DNA from: Saccoglossus kowalevskii | Taxonomy: Eukaryota > Hemichordata > Enteropneusta > Harrimaniidae | Length of the DNA: 52,207 bases | NCBI RefSeq assembly: GCF_000003605.2 | Contig: NW_003124903.1 | Span: forward strand, 83,182 to 135,388 | Direction: 5' to 3' | Part shown: positions 49,301 to 52,207 of the stretch, one piece after another | Numbering within the stretch: position 1 is the stretch's first letter | How the letters are laid out: each line of letters starts with the position of its first letter | Translations under genes and position numbers: made by a program | The notes under the pieces: model-generated | Told to the model about the DNA's origin: nothing | Seen by the model: only the letters and a program-made list of their open reading frames with translations | Database searches by the model: none

Positions 49301-52207
49301 GAATAGGTAAATAATACATTGTAGGAATTCCTATAAAATATCAAATGATTTGCCTCACCAAATTACTGACTCAATATATATATATAAAACTAACGAAACT
49401 TAAATATTTCTGATTTAAATCAGCAATGTTAAATTTGCGGACAATTGTTGATATGTAAGTAACTGGAATACCCACTTTGTGGGAACATGACGTCATCTCG
49501 TCGACTCGACTTTAGCATAGTTTCTTTGCCGAACATCAAAGTCAAATATCGCTGGTCGGTTTAGTTAATCGTTAATGCCGATAATGGTTACGCGAGTTTT
49601 ATAGTAGAAAGCAACCAAGATCGTCAGGGTTGCAGACAAAAATAGTATCATCTATGATATCACGCTCTGTGTGTCATTGCTTTTGATCTTAGAAATAACA
49701 CTTGGGTCAAAGGATATTAGTAATATGGATCGAATATTGCGAAATACTGTCGTTGCTGAATGAATATAACAATTTCATGGTTTCACTGCAAATTCTGTAA
49801 ACAGCCCTCTTCGCTCGTGAAAATCCGCCCACATGAAACATCACATCACTCGCAAATATATCTTCCACACGACACGAACGTCAGGCCAAGGCCATGACAC
49901 TCATAATATTTCACGAGGATATTCAATTTGTATTTCATCCCACCTAAATATCCCAAATAAAACATACTCAATTTATACATTCGAAAGATTATATAAAGTC
50001 AAAGATTCGCTGAATCATCAACATCATAATTATCTGAATGTATCATATGTGTATGTATTCAATGATAACCCTCAATTACGGTTGTTCACCCGCGAAAGTA
50101 GATCTCATCTTTGCGTTTAGCATAAAATCTAACGATACCTCCCACAATGTACATTGTGTAGTTCATTTACATTAACAAAAGTGCGGAAATCCGTACACCA
50201 AACTTATCTATATTTCACAAATGTTATGAATAGGATGGATAATACGTGTACTTGACCTTCACTGTGAGTATTGTGGCAGCCGCATTGTACTCAAGGCATC
50301 GGATATAAGAATCTACTGACTCACCTGCGCACTTACGTCGATAACAGCAGGAACAGTGACAATTATAACTTGCCGTATTGATTTTCAGCCAACATATATT
50401 GAACGCTGAGATCATTAGAGCATGTGTTTTGAGGCTGGCCTACACATTTATCTGCAAAAAACAAAACACTACAAAATTCACACGTTTAGGTTTTAGTTTT
50501 TCCGCCATATAGGACAGATATATAATACAAAATACAGAAGATGTAGGTCATTTGTAGTAAAAACATGACATATGGTACAATTTTAGATACAACTTTAGTT
50601 ACAAGGTCCTGCCAAGCTGAAATTCGAAATATTTCGGCGAACATCTTGAATTTTAAAATGGTCGTCATTCTGCGACAGTATGCTTTATTACGAGACTTTT
50701 GAGATGTCTACAGTGGCTGTATTGAGCAATTTGCTTCTACTGCAAAACAGATGAGTATGTTGAAAATAATGTCTGATCATAAATAGGGTATTCGATCGTT
50801 GCTGATATTACCCAAAACAAATTCACCAGAAAGCAACCTCAATACGAGATTCATGGTATTACAAATAATGAATCACAATTATTGCATCAATGATGAAAAA
50901 ATGAACTTTATTAAATAAAAAAAATAACTGTATTACTAAGATACAATATTGAATAATGCCATTTCTATATCCATGCATTAGGACATATTAATTCGACATT
51001 TGTTTACATACGCGTGTGTTGCAGTGGAGTTTCAGGGCAGTGGCTTCAATTCTATACATTATTCGCATTTTAAACGTGAACACATATTGCTGGTATTTCA
51101 TATTGCGAATAAGAAACTACTCACACTGCCTTGTCGGATTCGGTGTTTACTATATGCCTTATTTATAATTTCTAAAATCAATCCGTTTTCCACTTCACCC
51201 AATCTTGTGATATGCGTTTCCAAAAGAATAGTGAAGATATAGAAAAATAAAAAAACAATTCTCCACGTAAAACCTAATCTAAAAAGTAGTCTCAAATCAG
51301 TAAATGACGCAACATTGTTAACAAAGCAACACAAATTTATAATTGTTTGGTCAAAATATAATATTCATTTTCATTCACTGAATATTGAGGGGATCCTGCC
51401 CAAACGAAGTTCAATTCTGAAGTACAACCATATAAAAAAAATACCGACAAATATATTTTATACATTTCTATGATACTAATATAATTATTAAAAACTGGAC
51501 TCTCAAACTGAAAAACACCTTTATTTTACTCGTTACGTCCGCAATATATTACGGCATTATTTGCACAAATTGTGGAATTATGGTATGTACAATATCATGA
51601 TAACAATTCATTCGCCAGGAGAAAACAATACGTTTAACATCTCTTAGCCCCCTCCTAACCCTTTGATTATAAGGCAATAAACAACTTGACAATGACCTGC
51701 TTGTTGTAAATTAACTAACACTCCTTCTGAATCATTTAATTCTCCTTGTAAAATTGTGAAGAAGAGATTAGTGGCGTCTTTATTTTATGTTTTTTTTCCT
51801 CCATTTAAATGCAGAACACGGCTAAGAACTAATGATACATATAAATCCATTTAATGTCGTTTCCTCAAGGTGACATTTAATTTTTGTTTTGTTGTGTACT
51901 GCGACGGCTAAAGAGAAAGTAATGATCGCTGATATGACTGTGGCTTCCCATGCGTTTTGTTACGTCTGGTTGTTTTGTGTCGAATATTATGAGGTTATCC
52001 CGAAATACCGTGTCGTATCGATCGATGCGTATACATGAGTGTATTCTCTTTGGTATTCTCGTGATAAGCTTATAATTATACGTCTTTTTCCTTGCTTGTA
52101 CTAATGATTAAATGAGAGATTATATCCGGAAATGGAAACCAAAGACGTTTGCGTCCAGTGACTGGATTCTATGGTGTGTCTGCGTCCAATGTAAACAAGC
52201 GAAAGTG
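46308..52207. other. Non-coding stretch downstream of the lectin gene
   Basis: No supported gene on either strand. A 45-bp block is duplicated at 47009-47053 and 47131-47182. A donor-like GTAAGT at 48594 follows a nine-residue open stretch that is not convincing. Frames at 48319-48781, 49833-50120 and 51000-51334 show no domain. No terminal inverted repeats or arrays are seen. Confidence 0.45.
47009..47182. repeat. Diverged direct duplication of a 45-bp block
   Basis: GCAATTTACGACACATGATT...AATGCACGTGAATTTA at 47009-47053 recurs as GCAATTTATGATACGTGACT...AATGCACGTGAACCTTA at 47131-47182, about 122 bp further on, with a small insertion. Probably an old local duplication. Confidence 0.6.

Noticed and set aside
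1431-52030. Similarity between the window ends (ATTATGAGGTTAT ... TATCGATCGA(C/T)GCG)
   Set aside because: The two motifs are spaced differently (about 51 and 28 bp) and the surrounding sequence does not align, so a shared terminal repeat is not supported.

Overview
This is an AT-rich, intron-rich stretch of animal nuclear DNA. It holds one gene I can read with confidence: a plus-strand, multi-exon, secreted lectin-like protein gene. Its nine well-supported exons lie at 31638-44459 and a probable last exon at 46047-46256. Canonical GT-AG introns, mostly in phase 1, and the pairing of C-type lectin domains (CTLDs) with a laminin-G/pentraxin-like (concanavalin-like) domain point to a bilaterian invertebrate, probably marine. 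I cannot fix the phylum from the sequence.

Layout. Positions 1-2680 show no gene, only an AT-rich simple repeat. A possible signal-peptide exon (2681/2696-2749) with a perfect GTAAGT donor follows. It is phase-compatible with the lectin exons 29 kb downstream, but that link is inference. From 2.75 to 31.6 kb I see no certain gene. That stretch holds a 160-codon minus-strand open frame (4847-5329), a repeat at 12.1-12.5 kb with two separate fragments at 14.77 and 21.70 kb, a promoter-like cluster near 26.0-26.1 kb, an imperfect hairpin at 26.8 kb, a pentanucleotide array at 28.1 kb, and a 156-bp TTAA-flanked miniature inverted-repeat element at 28.7 kb.

The lectin gene runs in this order: CTLD1 (three exons, six cysteines, EPN and a W-S-D variant of WND), CTLD2 (two exons, six cysteines, TPN, no WND), a concanavalin-like domain (four exons), then a cysteine- and sequon-containing tail whose stop lies 45 bp before an AATAAA. 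With the candidate first exon, the exons join without a frame break to 576 codons plus stop. The family logic suggests a secreted sugar-binding protein in which CTLD1 may bind calcium and carbohydrate, CTLD2 has lost the usual calcium site, and the third domain adds another binding surface.

The introns carry two copies of a second TTAA-flanked element (35.4-36.1 kb), a cluster of GTAACTCGATGT-type repeats, a hairpin at 37.5 kb, an indel-free 28-unit TGTGA-type array and the second 155-bp TTAA element. From 46.3 kb to the end I see no gene. I recognised no retrovirus-like element, Polinton, RNA gene or CRISPR array. Nothing here amounts to a clearly new biological system. The most distinctive item is the lectin's architecture with its uneven calcium sites and unassigned tail.
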